The notes under the pieces were generated by a model, which worked only from the letters and a program-made list of their open reading frames with translations, was not told the origin of the DNA and ran no database searches. Both the position numbers and the translations under genes were made by a program. Below are positions 21,827 to 34,300 of a DNA stretch of 64,000 nucleotides, piece after piece; within the stretch, counting starts at the first letter, position 1; each line of letters opens with the position of its first letter. Source of the stretch: Monosporascus cannonballus (taxonomy: Eukaryota > Ascomycota > Sordariomycetes > Xylariales); contig QJNS01000206.1 in the NCBI GenBank assembly GCA_004154925.1, positions 83,033 through 147,032 on the forward strand, written 5' to 3'.

Positions 21827-23197
21827 ATGACTCTAAACCGGGCATTAACGGAGATCTCCAAACGTGCAGAGCAGGTGTATCGGGGCTTCGAGGACTCAGA
21901 CAATATCTCGCTGCCCGAGCCTCTGAAATCAGTCATGCAGGACACTTGGAAAGGCTCTTCTTTAGGGTCACATCCGAACCAAGCTGTTTATATAGCAATT
22001 CTCGTCCTTATCATCATTACTAGCACAGCAACATTTATTCTCAGAAGAAAGAGGATCAGTCAATATGCCGTCCGGCCTCCCACTCCTACTACGCAGGGGC
22101 TCGAGAAAGCGGCACAGCGCAATTCAAAGACGCAAGCACGTGAAACGGGAAAGTGGACGTCATCAGACTTCCGCATGCCCAAGCCGGAACCGTATCCGGA
22201 TTGGTCAATCGAGCATACGAAACCGCTTCCTTACCGACCATTCCGTTACGGACCAAAGTACAACGTCACGATGGGCCTCCGCTCGGTGAAGCACGTAGAC
22301 TGGATCGAATTGGATAACCACTACCCCCGCTTCCACGCTGATAAGAAGCGACGGATCGCGGAACGGGGTCCGAAGCTCTGCAAGACTGCGCCCGAAGCCT
22401 ACCCGGCCGCGGTCGAACTCCTCGAAGATCTCGTGGATTACTTGCCGGCACGGTATCCGTCGCTCTACCGCCGGACGGAAGTCGGCTTGGACAACCTGTG
22501 GTCTGGCGAGCGCTTCGACATTGTCACCCGGCCGCTCGCGGAGGATCCGATGCAGATGTGCGCCCGTCTCGTCCAGGATGACCTCGCAATCATGATCGAA
22601 AAGCCGGATGGTCAGTACTACTTGCTCGCGGGCGCCATCGTCCTGCCGGGCTTCTGGCGCCTCGAGGATAAGTACGGCATGCCGCTGTCGGAGATCCACA
22701 CCTCTGGGCACGTGCCGCAGTTCAGGGAGAAGCTCGAGAAGGGCATGATGAACTTCTTCCGGCGCCTCAAGCCGGAAGAGATGGTCGCGCGAAATAACTA
22801 TTTCTTCCAGGTGGACGGGGATCTCGGCTGGTCCAGCAGCATCGGACCCGAAGACTCTCTGGACGCCAGCTGGAAGACCGCGGAGAAGAACCGCGCCATC
22901 GAGCATCATTTCTTCCGCTCTGAGAGACAGACGCTACGGCGCTTGCCGAAGAGCGGAGGGGTTGTCTTTACCATCAGGACGTACTTCCATCCCATCGAGG
23001 AGGTCGCGGAGGAAGACTACGTGCCGGGGAGACTGGCTAGTGCGATAAGGAGCTGGGGTGACGACGTGAGTCGATATAAGGGGAAGGAGAAATATGGCGA
23101 AGTGTTGCTTGAATATTTGGACAAGAAACATGAGGAACAGACAGCAAGCGGCCTGGATCTGAGCCGCGAGGAAGAGGTGCGGGCGTATCCCTATTAG
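21827..23197 (+). CDS. DUF3445 (heme-dependent oxidative N-demethylase-like) membrane protein
   Basis: An intronless gene of 456 residues. One transmembrane helix near residues 52-70 (AVYIAILVLIIITSTATFIL) is followed by a positively charged RRKR, suggesting a short N-terminal arm and a large C-terminal domain on the cytosolic side. The C-terminal domain matches the DUF3445/PF11927 pattern: LAGAIVLPGFWRLEDKYG, LSEIHTSGHVPQF, MVARNNYFFQVDGDLGWS, and RSERQTLRRLPKSGGVVFTIRTYFHPI. Bacterial relatives are the alpha subunit of heme-dependent oxidative N-demethylase; fungal members are common but the substrate is not established. The TM anchor and full-length domain look intact. Confidence 0.85.
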   Translation: MTLNRALTEISKRAEQVYRGFEDSDNISLPEPLKSVMQDTWKGSSLGSHPNQAVYIAILVLIIITSTATFILRRKRISQYAVRPPTPTTQGLEKAAQRNSKTQARETGKWTSSDFRMPKPEPYPDWSIEHTKPLPYRPFRYGPKYNVTMGLRSVKHVDWIELDNHYPRFHADKKRRIAERGPKLCKTAPEAYPAAVELLEDLVDYLPARYPSLYRRTEVGLDNLWSGERFDIVTRPLAEDPMQMCARLVQDDLAIMIEKPDGQYYLLAGAIVLPGFWRLEDKYGMPLSEIHTSGHVPQFREKLEKGMMNFFRRLKPEEMVARNNYFFQVDGDLGWSSSIGPEDSLDASWKTAEKNRAIEHHFFRSERQTLRRLPKSGGVVFTIRTYFHPIEEVAEEDYVPGRLASAIRSWGDDVSRYKGKEKYGEVLLEYLDKKHEEQTASGLDLSREEEVRAYPY

Positions 23198-23699
23198 AGA
23201 GAATCACATTCAAAGAGCAGAAATGATGAGCAAGCGAATTGACTGGTGCGGGTTGTCGAGATTCTGTGTTCCTCTTCAAGTTTACCCGGCCGTATAAAAT
23301 AGCGTTAGTATTTCACGGTAAGCGAGTTCTGAGCATACTGAAGACAAAGATTGCTTTGCTTTTCTTAGTGGCCATTGTGTAGGGGTTAAATTAAAGGAGA
23401 CGGAGCAATACGCATCGAGGGAAGCGAGGAGTTACGGCGGCTGCTGTTCGCTTGACAGGCGGCGACACTTGCAGCTGCCAAGGCTCCAAGCTGCTTCAAA
23501 GACCCTGGAACAATTGCACCTCCGAAACGCCGATAACCACCAGCTGGAGCTTACCGTAGGTAAGGTAAGGTAGGTAGGTACCTAGCTTTATCGACAACAT
23601 CATAGAGCTTGGAACTCCCACCACCTCCTTGGGTAAAGCTTGCTCTCAGGCAGACGATGTGATTGTTGTTCACTGCGCCGCCGCGATAACACAACCTCG
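23198..23699. other. intergenic; TVP23 promoter with GGTAGGTA repeat
   Basis: No gene was found. A short TAGGTA-type repeat (about 23558-23582, GTAGGTAAGGTAAGGTAGGT) lies about 120 bp before the TVP23 start. Confidence 0.45.
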
Positions 23700-24506
23700 A
23701 TGGAGTCCGCACCAGCAGCGCCAGGCACTTTGAGCTGGCGCTTAAGCTCGCACCCAATTACCCTCCTTACCTTTCTTGCCTTTCGCATGTGTAAGTTGTC
23801 CTAGCGAGCGTCTACCTAGAGTGTAGTCGAGACTGGGACTCGATGTTATCTACGTCTATGCAGCCCAGTAGTCGCCCTGCTCAGAAGCGCACTCATTCAC
23901 TACCATGATGTTTCCGGATGATTCCTAATCGCTCTCCAATAGCCTCCCTCCTCGTGTACCTCTTCGGCGTCCTCTTCACGGACAACATGGTCATGATCTT
24001 CATCATCACGATCCTGCTGCTGGCCACCGACTTCTACTACCTGAAGAACATCGCCGGGCGCCGACTGGTCGGGCTGCGGTGGTGGAACGAGGTCGACCCC
24101 GGCTCGGGCGACAGCCACTGGGTCTTCGAGAGCAGCGAGCCCGGCACCAAGACCATCAACCCCACCGACAGCCGCTTCTTCTGGCTCGCCATCTACTGCC
24201 AGCCCGTCCTGTGGGTCGCGCTCGCCATCCTGGCCATCGTGCGCCTGAAGTTCATGTGGCTGCCGCTTGTCGGTGAGTCTCGGTGTCGTTGCTACCCCGC
24301 GCGGAAGGCGACGAAGTTGCTGATATGTCTCTTGCTGTGTAGCCATCGCCCTTACCCTTACCATCACCAACAGTCTCGCTTTCTCTCGTTGCGACAAGTT
24401 TAGCCAGGCGTCGAACCTCGCAGGCAGCGCCCTATATTCAAGCAATCTGGCTGGTAGCATTGCAAGCAACATGGTCGGCCGTATATTCACATTCGGCCGT
24501 GGCTAG
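23700..24506 (+). CDS. TVP23: Golgi membrane protein Tvp23 homologue
   Basis: Three exons: 23700-23790, 23943-24272 and 24343-24506, 194 residues; introns of 152 nt (GTAAGT, branch CTAAT) and 70 nt (GTGAGT). Exon 1 encodes [19 protein letters not shown] and the start of the first membrane helix; it is short and easily missed. Exon 2 gives the family core [65 protein letters not shown] and [16 protein letters not shown]. Exon 3 gives [20 protein letters not shown] and the glycine/serine-rich tail. This is a full-length Tvp23 (DUF846): four hydrophobic segments, late-Golgi vesicle membrane protein. Confidence 0.92.
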
Positions 24507-25038
24507 ACCTATCGTTATGCGAAGAGAATGTACGAGTATGCGTGTGGTGCTCCAGGGATATGGCTGATTCTGCTTTAGAATGCGATCGAGCCCATACCGC
24601 GGTTTATGGTTCCTTGTTATTCATGGAAGCGCAGCAGTTCAACAATGACTCGTGTGAAAATCTCGATTAAGGGATCAGGATGGAAACATGTTGCGAAGGG
24701 AGTATAGACCCTGCTTAGGTGCCTCCTTTTATGGGCATTTTCTAGTCAGCGTGGTGTACTTTTCGGTATTCTAACCCAGAGCGTTCTTCATACCAAATGC
24801 TATGCCAAGAAATGGACCGTGACAATATCAGTGTGTTGACTTTTGGGCTTCTCTTAGACACAGCCAATTACCACAGTATGCAACTGTGACCGAAACCCTG
24901 ACTTGCTTATGCCCCTTGAACCCATGACTTGCCAGTCCTCCGTATTTAGGCTACAGATACTACGTCTTTACAATCCACTCAAGGCCCAGGTGCAGAAATA
25001 GTGGTTTAACTCAGCATGGGATGCGAATAAATCATCTA
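24507..25038. other. intergenic up to assembly gap
   Basis: No gene signal was found; the sequence runs into the poly-G tract at 25039. Confidence 0.4.
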
Positions 25039-25086
<48 letters not shown>

Positions 25087-25157
25087 CGGCGGGGGGGGGG
25101 GGGGGGGGGGGGTCGNNNNNNNGGGGCGGCGAATAAAGCCCCTCCCCCCCCCCCCCC
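25039..25157. other. assembly junction: poly-G, N run, poly-C
   Basis: A G tract (with two interruptions) spans 25039-25112, then seven Ns at 25116-25122, then GGGGCGGCGAATAAAGCCCC and a C tract at 25144-25157. Apparent glycine- or proline-rich frames across it are not genes. The G-then-C arrangement around Ns is what two contig ends padded with poly-G read tails would give. Confidence 0.8.
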
Positions 25158-26078
25158 TCAGGTCACGTATTCCTCGGCGCTGCAGGCCGTACCACGGCCT
25201 TAGCCCGGGCCTTAGCCCGGGGCTTAGCCAAGTTGGAACGAGGGCTGCCAGGCGGCAATGATGCTGCAACGGCGCCGGATGTCAGGGGCGGCTTGTATGC
25301 CTGCGAAACTCATAACTCTGGGCTTGGCCCCCCTTTCCCGGTGGTAACCGTAACATGTCCTTAAAGGCATCCCGGTAGCAATAGATAGTCCCGGCGGACG
25401 GCGCATTGGTAACGGGGTGAAAACGATGTGTCCGACCCGTGCGTCGGCCAGGAGCGCCCGCAAGGCTGACGAAGGCTCGACGGGCTCAACGTGACTCCGA
25501 CGCATCCCGAGACGATTGAAGCGTATATGCCCGACATAGCCAACGCAGGTACAACCGCCAACCTATCGTGCCGGCGGATGACCGAATCCGCCTACCGATG
25601 TCAACAGCGACAGGGGCGTTAGCCGTCCAAGACACACTCGGAGCGAGGCACATCATCGAAGCCAAGGAGGCGCTTGTTCCCAGATAGTAGCGTATCACGC
25701 AGTCAACGATAGACACTCCACGAGCGGAGGCCGCGGATATCCTCAACATCTCCAATTTTGTTCCGAACTTCGATTGCACCGGGGTATACATACAGCCCAG
25801 CGTCCCGCACGTCCGGTAATTTCCTCATCATGCATTACATATCGTACCCGGAAGGCAGCCGGGGACGTGCCCCGTTCGCGAGCCCTCGGCCCAACTGAAG
25901 AGCGAATGTATACATATAGGCGTGGCACACCGTACAAGCACGGATCATCCTTCCAGAAAACACGCCTGGGGGTATGGAGCAAAAAAAAAATTAAAAAAAA
26001 AATAACTCCACGCAAAAACATGCTACGGACAACGCAAAAGGTTTTCTTCCCCCGTTTCCGAGCCCCCTCCCCCCGGGG
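25158..26078. other. intergenic after gap; contains A-rich tract
   Basis: Fragmentary frames only, without family motifs. A small GCCTTAGCCCGG direct/inverted repeat cluster lies at 25194-25230. Two A10 runs separated by TT lie at 25981-26002; read on the minus strand they are a T-rich stretch just downstream of the membrane-protein gene and could help 3' end formation. Confidence 0.35.
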
Positions 26079-27461
26079 CTATTGCCGCGCCTGACTGTGG
26101 CGGTGACCCGCCTCCTCGATGGCGGCGTCCAGCTGGCGCTCCTCCTCCTCGAGCCTCCGGATCTCCTCCACCGTCATGCCCTCCTCGACGAGGTGCGCGT
26201 AGCGCGAGGCGATGGGCTGTTGCTGGTGCTGGCTGGCGGCACCGGCCTCGCCTCCCGGACCCCGCTGCTGCTGCTGCTCGTGAAGAACCGGAGACGGCTC
26301 GTTCAGGGATGTCGCCGTCGGCGTCGTGACCGCCGTCCCCGGCGCCACCACGTGGTCGCTGTACGGCGCGTACGGGGCCGCCACGGCGGTGGGGTCGCCG
26401 TGGTGGGCGACGGGCGCGGAGGGGGGGTCGTACACCGGGTGGGACGATGACTCGGTCAGGCCGGCCGCCTCCTTCTCGGGCATCATGGCGACGGCGCCCG
26501 AGTCGGAGCCGTAGCCCACCTCGTGAGCGCGGACCAGCGGGCGCCCGGATTGGCGCCGGCGTAGGCAGAACCACACCAAGAGGCCGGCGACGGCTAGGAG
26601 CCCGACGCCAATGCCGACCGCGATACCCGCGATGGCACCCGTGCTCAGACCACCCGTGCTCTGTCCACTGTTGTCTTCCGCAGTGGGAATCGACGTGCCG
26701 AGGCCAGCGCCTTGGGAGGGACCCCCCAATGTAGGGCTCGGGGTCGGCGGGGACGAGCTCCCAGTGGGAACATCCGTAGTCGTCGGGATCAGATGAACTT
26801 CAACTTTGTCCCGCTTTATCCGATCCGGACCCTGCGTTATGACCTCGTTGGGGCTAATCCCCCTATTGTAGTTGATGCTAAATGGTGGACTATAGCTTTT
26901 GCCGGTATGCGTGTCGTTCCATAGTTCAAATTCCATATAAAGGACACCGGAATCCCACACATTGCTGAAATAATCTGGGCTCGAACTGATGGGAAGCACC
27001 GTGATATTTACCCCATCGGCCCGACCGTATGCTGGTCAGAATTGTCAGCTATCCACTTTTCTCCAGTTCTGGCTTTCAGAAAGTGTAAGCCTACACGGTA
27101 GTATCGGGATGCGCCCTCCGCTGTTGTCTATGCCTTCATCCCGCCCAACTAGAATGCGGGTAAAATTTCCTGCCATGTTGCTTTCCGCGATCAAGGCATC
27201 TTCTTCACCGTCCATAATCCCACTCTTGTACAAGTACACATCTGTGACTGCTAGGTTCAAGTTGGGGGCAGTAGTCCAAATAATCTGAGCATCCCCGCGA
27301 GTGTCCGCGCCAACCGTTGACGTCGTAAACGTGTCTCCGAAATTTATGAGGGCCGGGGGCGTCTGTCCCGTTCCTCTTGAAGGCGCTGCTACCTCTTCTT
27401 GACCGGTAACTACTCCTAACAAGCCGGCAAAATGCCCCATTTTTGAGACATCGAGCCGCAT
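26079..27461 (-). CDS. single-pass membrane protein with Ser/Thr-rich ectodomain
   Basis: Two exons, 27461-27095 and 27031-26079, join to 439 residues; the 63-nt intron has a GTAGGC donor, a GCTGAC branch and a GACCAG acceptor, and the total closes in frame. The N-terminal half has a beta-sandwich-like pattern (IIWTTAPNLNLAVTDVYLY, SPPFSINYN) seen in fungal Ser/Thr-rich surface proteins. A Thr/Pro/Ser linker leads to one membrane helix (about 254-279, GAIAGIAVGIGVGLLAVAGLL) followed by CLRRR. The cytosolic tail contains a Gln-rich stretch and a C-terminal coiled coil (VEEIRRLEEEERQLDAAIEE). This is the layout of many fungal 'Mid2/Skg6-like' TM proteins. A clear signal peptide is not obvious at the chosen ATG, so an upstream exon may be missing. 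Confidence 0.7.
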
Positions 27462-30400
27462 TATCGTAATCACAACGCTAGACCGCGTCGGTTGATGACC
27501 CTAAACTCGAGAGTTCCGATCCCTATAGGTCCTAAATTCATGTCCAGCTCTGAGTTATCATCCGTCAAATCGATTCAATCACGCCGTGTCGATTTCGAGA
27601 GAGGCGTGGTTTGGGTGTCGCAATAAGCGACGATGATGACGAGGAGGCCGGCGAAAGCAGAATCAGTCGGAGAATGACTCGCAGAATCACTAGGACTTCG
27701 AAACAACCGCCACGAAGAAGGCGAATGAACAAAAGCCGTGAGAGACTGAAAGGAGGGAAGGAACTGCGAGGGAAGCAGGGGGCTTTCCCGGCGAGGATCC
27801 GATCTCCACTGGAAATCCTTGGGAACTGTGAGCCCAGCCCAGCCAGCTATCGAACAATGTTGTTCAATAAGTGTGAGCGCCAACCAAGCCACGGCCAACA
27901 GACTGAGCTTCTGGCCAATGAGCAACGGGTGGGATGATAGCATGGCTACCAATCCCAGGAGCGATATCTTCGCCAAGGGCCAAGCGACCGACTGGGACGG
28001 TACGAAATACTTACAAAGGAGAAGCCGGCACCTCTCTTTTCGGGCACGGACGTTGATGCCCACGAGAGGCTTGCTGTAATGCGCGTTACCTACGCCTTAT
28101 TGTAGTAGCACGTATGACGGAGCAAGTCGGGGCCGCTTGACTGTGTATCTGGCCCACTATATGGGCTGTGCACGCCTCCTGCGAGCGAATCGAAGGAACC
28201 ACCGTAACGCTCACTTGAAGTGGATTGACCCATCGTTGAATAAACCCCGGCTTGTAGAGAATGAACGGGGAATCTGGTTGTGACAATGGGAGTTCGAAAG
28301 GTGCACCTGCAACTTGCGCTGCTATTACGGCCGTCCAAGCATAGAGCTACGTAGTCTGTAGGGAAGTCAATCGCTGTGAAGTTTCGGCTTGGATCGTGAC
28401 TATCCCACTGGGCGACACTGCAGGCTGACTGCCGGACAAATGATACACGCGTGCATGGCGGCCAGAGTAAGCGACTCTGTGCATTAAGCAATCCGCCTGT
28501 CAGCAGTGGCCCCGGTTGCTTACTGCCTGACTACGTATACGTACAGTATATTGATATCCATGGGCGCATCTATGCACATATACAATCCTTACCGGACAGT
28601 CCATGACCTTCGAACGACGGGGTATTTGGACTTAGCGGCCGTTCTTGGGTTTCATCCGCCATTGGAGACGAGGGCAACAGACATGTAGATAGTGGGGGCG
28701 GGTGGCAGACTAACCTTGAGTATTGTTCATCCCATCAGCAACCAGCGTACAGCCGTCGCAAGAATCTCCTTCACCGAAGTGGCTTTGAAACCATCTTCAA
28801 CCCTACCTACCTGTTTGCGAAACGGAGTCGACCGTGGGTTGAAAAGACTTGGCCACAGTAAAAGTAAGACGGGCAAGGATGGGGCTGAGAGTGCACGCGT
28901 AAGGGCTACATTGGTGTGGTAAAGATGCGAATGCAGAGAAACTCGCAACTGATCCTTTCGATCATTTCTTTTGACATTCCTCGACACACCTCGGATAACT
29001 AGCGGCCCCACAAGAAGTTCGAGGATCCGGGGCCCTGCTGCAACTAGCTGTTTTTAGCCTTTCGGCTGCTTCTAGGGTAGAGCTAGGGGTCCCCGTGTGC
29101 AATAAATAGTAACAGCCTCCACTGTTTACGTCTCCCTCCACGAAGAACTCTGTTAACCCCGAGTCAGCGAGAAATTTTTTTGTGCCGAACGGTTGCGCGG
29201 TGTTTTATCCTAGTCCGGCCTGCCAGACCATCTCACCTGAAGCCTCTTGTATCCTGTGAAACTTTCTGACTGTTTAAAGAGTATGACGGGGGAAGTAGAT
29301 GTTAACCCAACGTTGCTGCTATTTGGGGACACCGGACCCCCCGCACTCACGTAACCCCATCCTCAAACCCCCTTTTTCCCGCTTGATGAGATCATATGGT
29401 TACACAGTATCCGGCCACGGCGCTGACGGCGAACCAGGCTGTGATAAATTACGGAGACGAGAAGCGGAAATCCTTCCGCTCCCCCTTCGTCTGATGGTTG
29501 AAACAGCCCTAGCGGTTCGCCTGCAGTGCTAGAATGTGATGTTTCGTCCATTGGGTTGCTTTGAAACACTTTGGCGATGATATCTTGCACCACACGCATC
29601 GCCGATATCCAGAAGATCGCCAAACAGGACGTGGAGAAACAATGCGTCTTTGATGCGGAGTCGAGCGTTTCCAAGTGGATTCTGCCGGCGGGAATTAAAA
29701 GTACCTCCCAGACTGCCATAGAGTCCATCCATTCTTACTACATCTACGGGGACATATACAAATCAGGTGCCTATGCAAACCACCACGGCCTGCAGCGCCG
29801 ATCCAGGAGGACCAGAATTCAGTTACCTAACTTATTAGAATTATTTTTCAAGTTAAGCGCCCTCCCCCAAAGCCCCCAGTCCCATGAGTCCAGACATCAC
29901 CGCTCCCGAGAAACGTCCCGTCGCTGGTGAAGCCACAGGCTGAAGCCCTGCGAGTCTTCAAAGGATATCTATCACCATCTAGCATCCCGTCCCGTAGTCC
30001 TGCCCGAAATATCCGCGCCAAAGCCCGCCGAAATGCGTTTTATATAGAAGGTAGATGCGATATTGTCCTCCGTTACCCCTGAAGTCTGCGCTGCGCACAC
30101 TAAGCGCCGCTACTTAACGCCGCTACAGTACACCAGCAGCGCCTAATAGCCTGGAACTAGTAGATAGGGCCAGTCACCGCCCTCCGCAGGAGCTCCGTAG
30201 ACAAGGAACGGTGGATCCTCGTCTGCTTGCCAACCTTGTCGCGCGCCTTCCGTGCGCAGCCGTCGACCGGGCCGGCAATGGGGCCGGATCTGACCTGGAC
30301 GCCCCGGGACAGCACCGTAGCCCCTCGGCGCTTATACAGAAGAGGGGCTAGGGCCGGGCAAGGTCGTCCGTGTGAGGAGCTCTATTCATGTGTAAGGGAC

Positions 30401-31380
30401 AGGGGATCCTGCATTATGAGGGTCCCTCTGGCTATGGCTTGATTGATGGGATAATTTCCAGACAGCTATATATAAGCGGCGGGATACTACTCTCATCTAT
30501 TAGTCGATGGGAGGTTACCCGGCTATTTATAAATCGTGGAGTCTCTTGGGTAGATACCCCAACCAGTTATGGAGGTTGCGCTGGCAGTACTTAAGTGTGA
30601 AAATTACCTGGAATGTACAGACTGACCGACCTGATAGGTGGCAAAAGTGATTTGAGGTAGCTCTGAAGCTATAGGTGCGTAGAACAACCGCATCTCCTCC
30701 CTCAATGGAGACTGTGTAAGGGGGTACCTTCGCACTCTCTACCCTAGACAACGGGGATTCCACCTCATGACGATCGAGCCTCAGCGACGAGATGTCACCG
30801 TCCAAGCCGCAGGTTCGGGTCTCGGGTGAATAGTGAACAGCCAGGCATTCAACCAGCTAACCCTCTAGGTATATAGGTAGGTAGGTATGCGTACACCCTT
30901 CACCATGCTGTCCCTCTACTCTATCCCCCCTAATTTCTACCCCCCACGACTACGTACTATTACGTACTACCTCCTGATTAAAATCCCAAGAAACGCCCGC
31001 CCCTGCCGTTCTGCCGGTAAAAGTAGATAGATATTAATATATACAAATGCAACCAACCAACCAACCAACGACCAGTCGATGCGGATAAAGAGAGACTCAA
31101 GCTTGGACACCAAGCTCGAAAATAACATATAGAAGAAAAACGCTATGAATGAGCCCGTCCATCGCCTGTGCTCCCCTTGGCCAAACCCAACCGGACGGCT
31201 GAATTAAGTATTTAGAGTCCTTTATACGAGAGGCGCACATACTCGTTTCGACGTCTCAAAATCACACTTACGCTTGTCTGTCTCTTTTCTCATCATACGT
31301 ACGCACGGAAATAAAAGAGTACAACGGGATGGTCTGGCTTGCGTTCCATTCAGTCATCCGGTACCGGCAATTGGTTGGTA
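27462..31380. other. long gene-poor region
   Basis: Nearly 4 kb without a convincing gene on either strand. A + strand frame at about 29577-29760 (AKQDVEKQCVFDAESS) has a slightly protein-like texture but no recognisable family or boundaries. A CCAA tandem run lies at 31051-31068 and a TAGGTAGGTAGG run near 30873. No RIP-like AT block was seen. Confidence 0.4.
31051..31068. repeat. (AACC)n microsatellite
   Basis: Four and a half head-to-tail AACC units lie downstream of the DUF726 gene. Confidence 0.85.
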
Positions 31381-34300
31381 TCACGCGAAGGTCAGCGAGA
31401 TCTCCTTCTCCTTGCCGAAGTCCTCGTCGTCCAGGTCGGCCCAGGGGTCCGCGAGCGCCACGTTCGGGGCCGTGTTGGCGCTCCTGCTGATCTCCGGCCT
31501 GCCGGGGGAAGGCGGCGACGCCGCACCCGCGCGCAACGGGCCGGAAGAATTATTGCTGTGGCTCGTGTAATAATAGGGGGCGTCCCTGTCCCTGTCGGTA
31601 TCCCTGACCCGGGCCGGGGCCGAGTCGTCGAATGACGTGTCGAACGTCATCTGGATCTCGTCGTCGGCGGGGTTTCCCCACGCGCTGCTACTGCTGCTCT
31701 GGTCGGCGGCATAGGCCGGAGGACGCTCCTGGGACAGCCGCTGTCGCGTGGCGAGCGCGGCGTCCGCGCTCTTGGTCCCGCGCAGGGAGTCCCGCGGGTT
31801 ATTGCTATCATCATTGTACGAGGCCTGGGGCTGCTCCACGGCGAGTTTCATGGGGGGCAGCGTCGACTGCAGCTCCTTGGCCTGCAGCTCGTCGCTGGCG
31901 AGCTCGGCGCGGATGGCGTCGACGTCGAAGAGGACGCCGTGGTTGTTGCCGTGCTTGTCCTCTGTCCTCGTCGGGTCTCCGCCAGCAGGGCCCCTGTTGT
32001 CCTCGTACACCTCCCACTCCGCGCGGGCCGCCTTCTTCTTCCGGCCGAATATGCCCCAGCCGCCGCCCTTCTTGGAGCTCTCCTCTTTCTCGAGCTGCTT
32101 GCGGGCCTCCTCGATCTCGTTGATGATCTCCCGTTGCCGCTCCTGATGGTTTTCGGGGTCGGGGTCCTCGATCTCGACGAACTCGTCGCTCTCGACTACC
32201 CAGCCGCACTCTCTAAGTAGTCTGGGCATCGCCGTCCTGTACTCCATGTGGCCGACGACGAACTCGGTGCAATCCTTATTCTCTAGGCCTGGTATATCCT
32301 CTATGGCTGCCAAGCCCGCCACTCGCCGAATGCCGCCGTTCGTCAGGCGGAAGAGGTAGCCCAGAATCCAGTCCGTCCTGTTGTACCCGTTCACCCACCT
32401 GCCCGAGACGACCGTCCGGCATTTTAGATACTCCTCTTTCTTAACCACGATGGGTGACCCGAACATGTAGACATTCTGCACTAGACCGTAGGCGCCTTTT
32501 CGCGCAAGTTCCAGCAGGCAGGAGAAGATGACTCGCGAGCCAAGGGAGTACCCGACGAGAGTGATGGGTCGGGTGCCTAGGTTTCGGTCGACCAAGGAAT
32601 CTGCTAGAATTAGGCCGGCAGACCACGCTCGGTCCAAAGAAACTGCCCAGGGATTGTCTACTAGATAAGCGAGCTTAGACAGCACGATGGGCAGCTGCAG
32701 GGCAGCCATCAGACCCATAAGCACCGTTGCGCCCAGCACCTGTTGGAGACTTTGGGTGACGGCCTGTAATAATCAGCACAGATGCTAACGAGGACGATAA
32801 GATACCTTGGGTGGTAACAATGAGCCGCTCACCTCCGTTGCCAAGATGTTGATGGTGTCTCCCATACTGGTCAGCATCTCCGGCTCCCACAAGATCGAGT
32901 ATATATCGCCCATGATGGGGTCAACCGTACTAAACGGCAGACGAATATCATCGTGCTTGCTAGACAGCCACCCGGAAATGGTCACGATGAGGTTTACCCG
33001 CTTATTGTTGTGCAGTGGTCGGTATTCAAAGGTCCTCACGGCCCCCGTCCGTCGGTTGGCAGCTTTGCCGCCCATGTAACTACCAGATGCGGCAGCGCCG
33101 GAGGTGATAATGGCCGCCCCACCCGCCCCGGCCAGGAAAGAACTCGTGCCGCCCACTCCGATCGCCGTGAAACCGGTTGCGAGACCGGCACCGATCAGCG
33201 GCGCCATGAGACCAGCCGAAAGACCAATAACCAGGCCGCCCCCGACGGTCGCCAGGCCCATCATGAGGTACCTTCGCTTGAGCGCCATCTTCCGTCTATT
33301 CTCGAGATGCTCTTCCTCGTTCCAATTCTCCTTCTCTGCCTGCTGTTGCATTTCCAAAGCATCGGTGACGCGCTTCTCAAACTTGCAGATATCTATCCAA
33401 TCAACCTCCAGGTCTTTCGCTACGCGCTCTAATAAGACTCGTGACCGTGCGTCGTATACTGAGTCTGCGATTAGGACGAGGAAGAGATCGCAAAGCACCG
33501 TCCACCGTAAATCTATCTCGATTTTGGCTGTCCGCGGTAGTTGCGACGGAGACTTGACCTCCGGCCAATCCCCATCGTTGTGACTTTCGTACGGGGGAGG
33601 TGCCGGCGAGACTGGTTCGCTGATGGATATAGACTGCCGTGGGCTCGCGAGCGAGGACATGCTCGGAGTAGACCTTCCCGACTTCCCCGCCATAGGGTTC
33701 TTCACTCTCGCGTTCTGCATGAGGACGGGGGTGAGATCCCGGGGCATGACTCCGTGTTCCGCCAGCTGTTCGATCATGACCTGCTCGGCCTGGTTGATCT
33801 CCATGTGCGCATAGAGGCGAATCATGATCTTCTGCGACCACATCTTCATGGCCTCGGCCGCCGTCTGGACCTCTCTCTTCACCTTCTTGGGGCCGTCCAT
33901 AGCCTCCGCGGCCTTGACCATTTCTACTAGTTCGAGACGCGTGACGCCTACGTATGCTATCCTCTGGCCCTCGGTCAGAAGGTCTTTAGTAGCCTGTAAC
34001 TGGGAGACGGCATCGCGCTGTTCCTCGTCCGCACCGGCTATGCTCGTGGTTTTGACATTGTTGAAGAGATATCGAGTGTTGTCATCCATACTGGTCACCG
34101 ACTCAGCGTCGTCATCATCCAGTACCCTCGTGTAGCCCTTGCCGGCACCTCCTAGTCCGGCATAGCCATACTTCTCATCCTCCTCGGCGTTGTGCTCCTT
34201 AGCTATTAACCTATTATCGTCGTCATATATATCGTAGGGCGCGTATGCCGGCATAGTTTGCCATTCTCCATCGTCATCTTTCTCTACTTCTTTAGGGGCT

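Noticed and set aside
25981..26002. Poly-A tail of a non-LTR retroelement
   Set aside because: No reverse transcriptase or endonuclease motif was seen nearby, and no target-site duplication.
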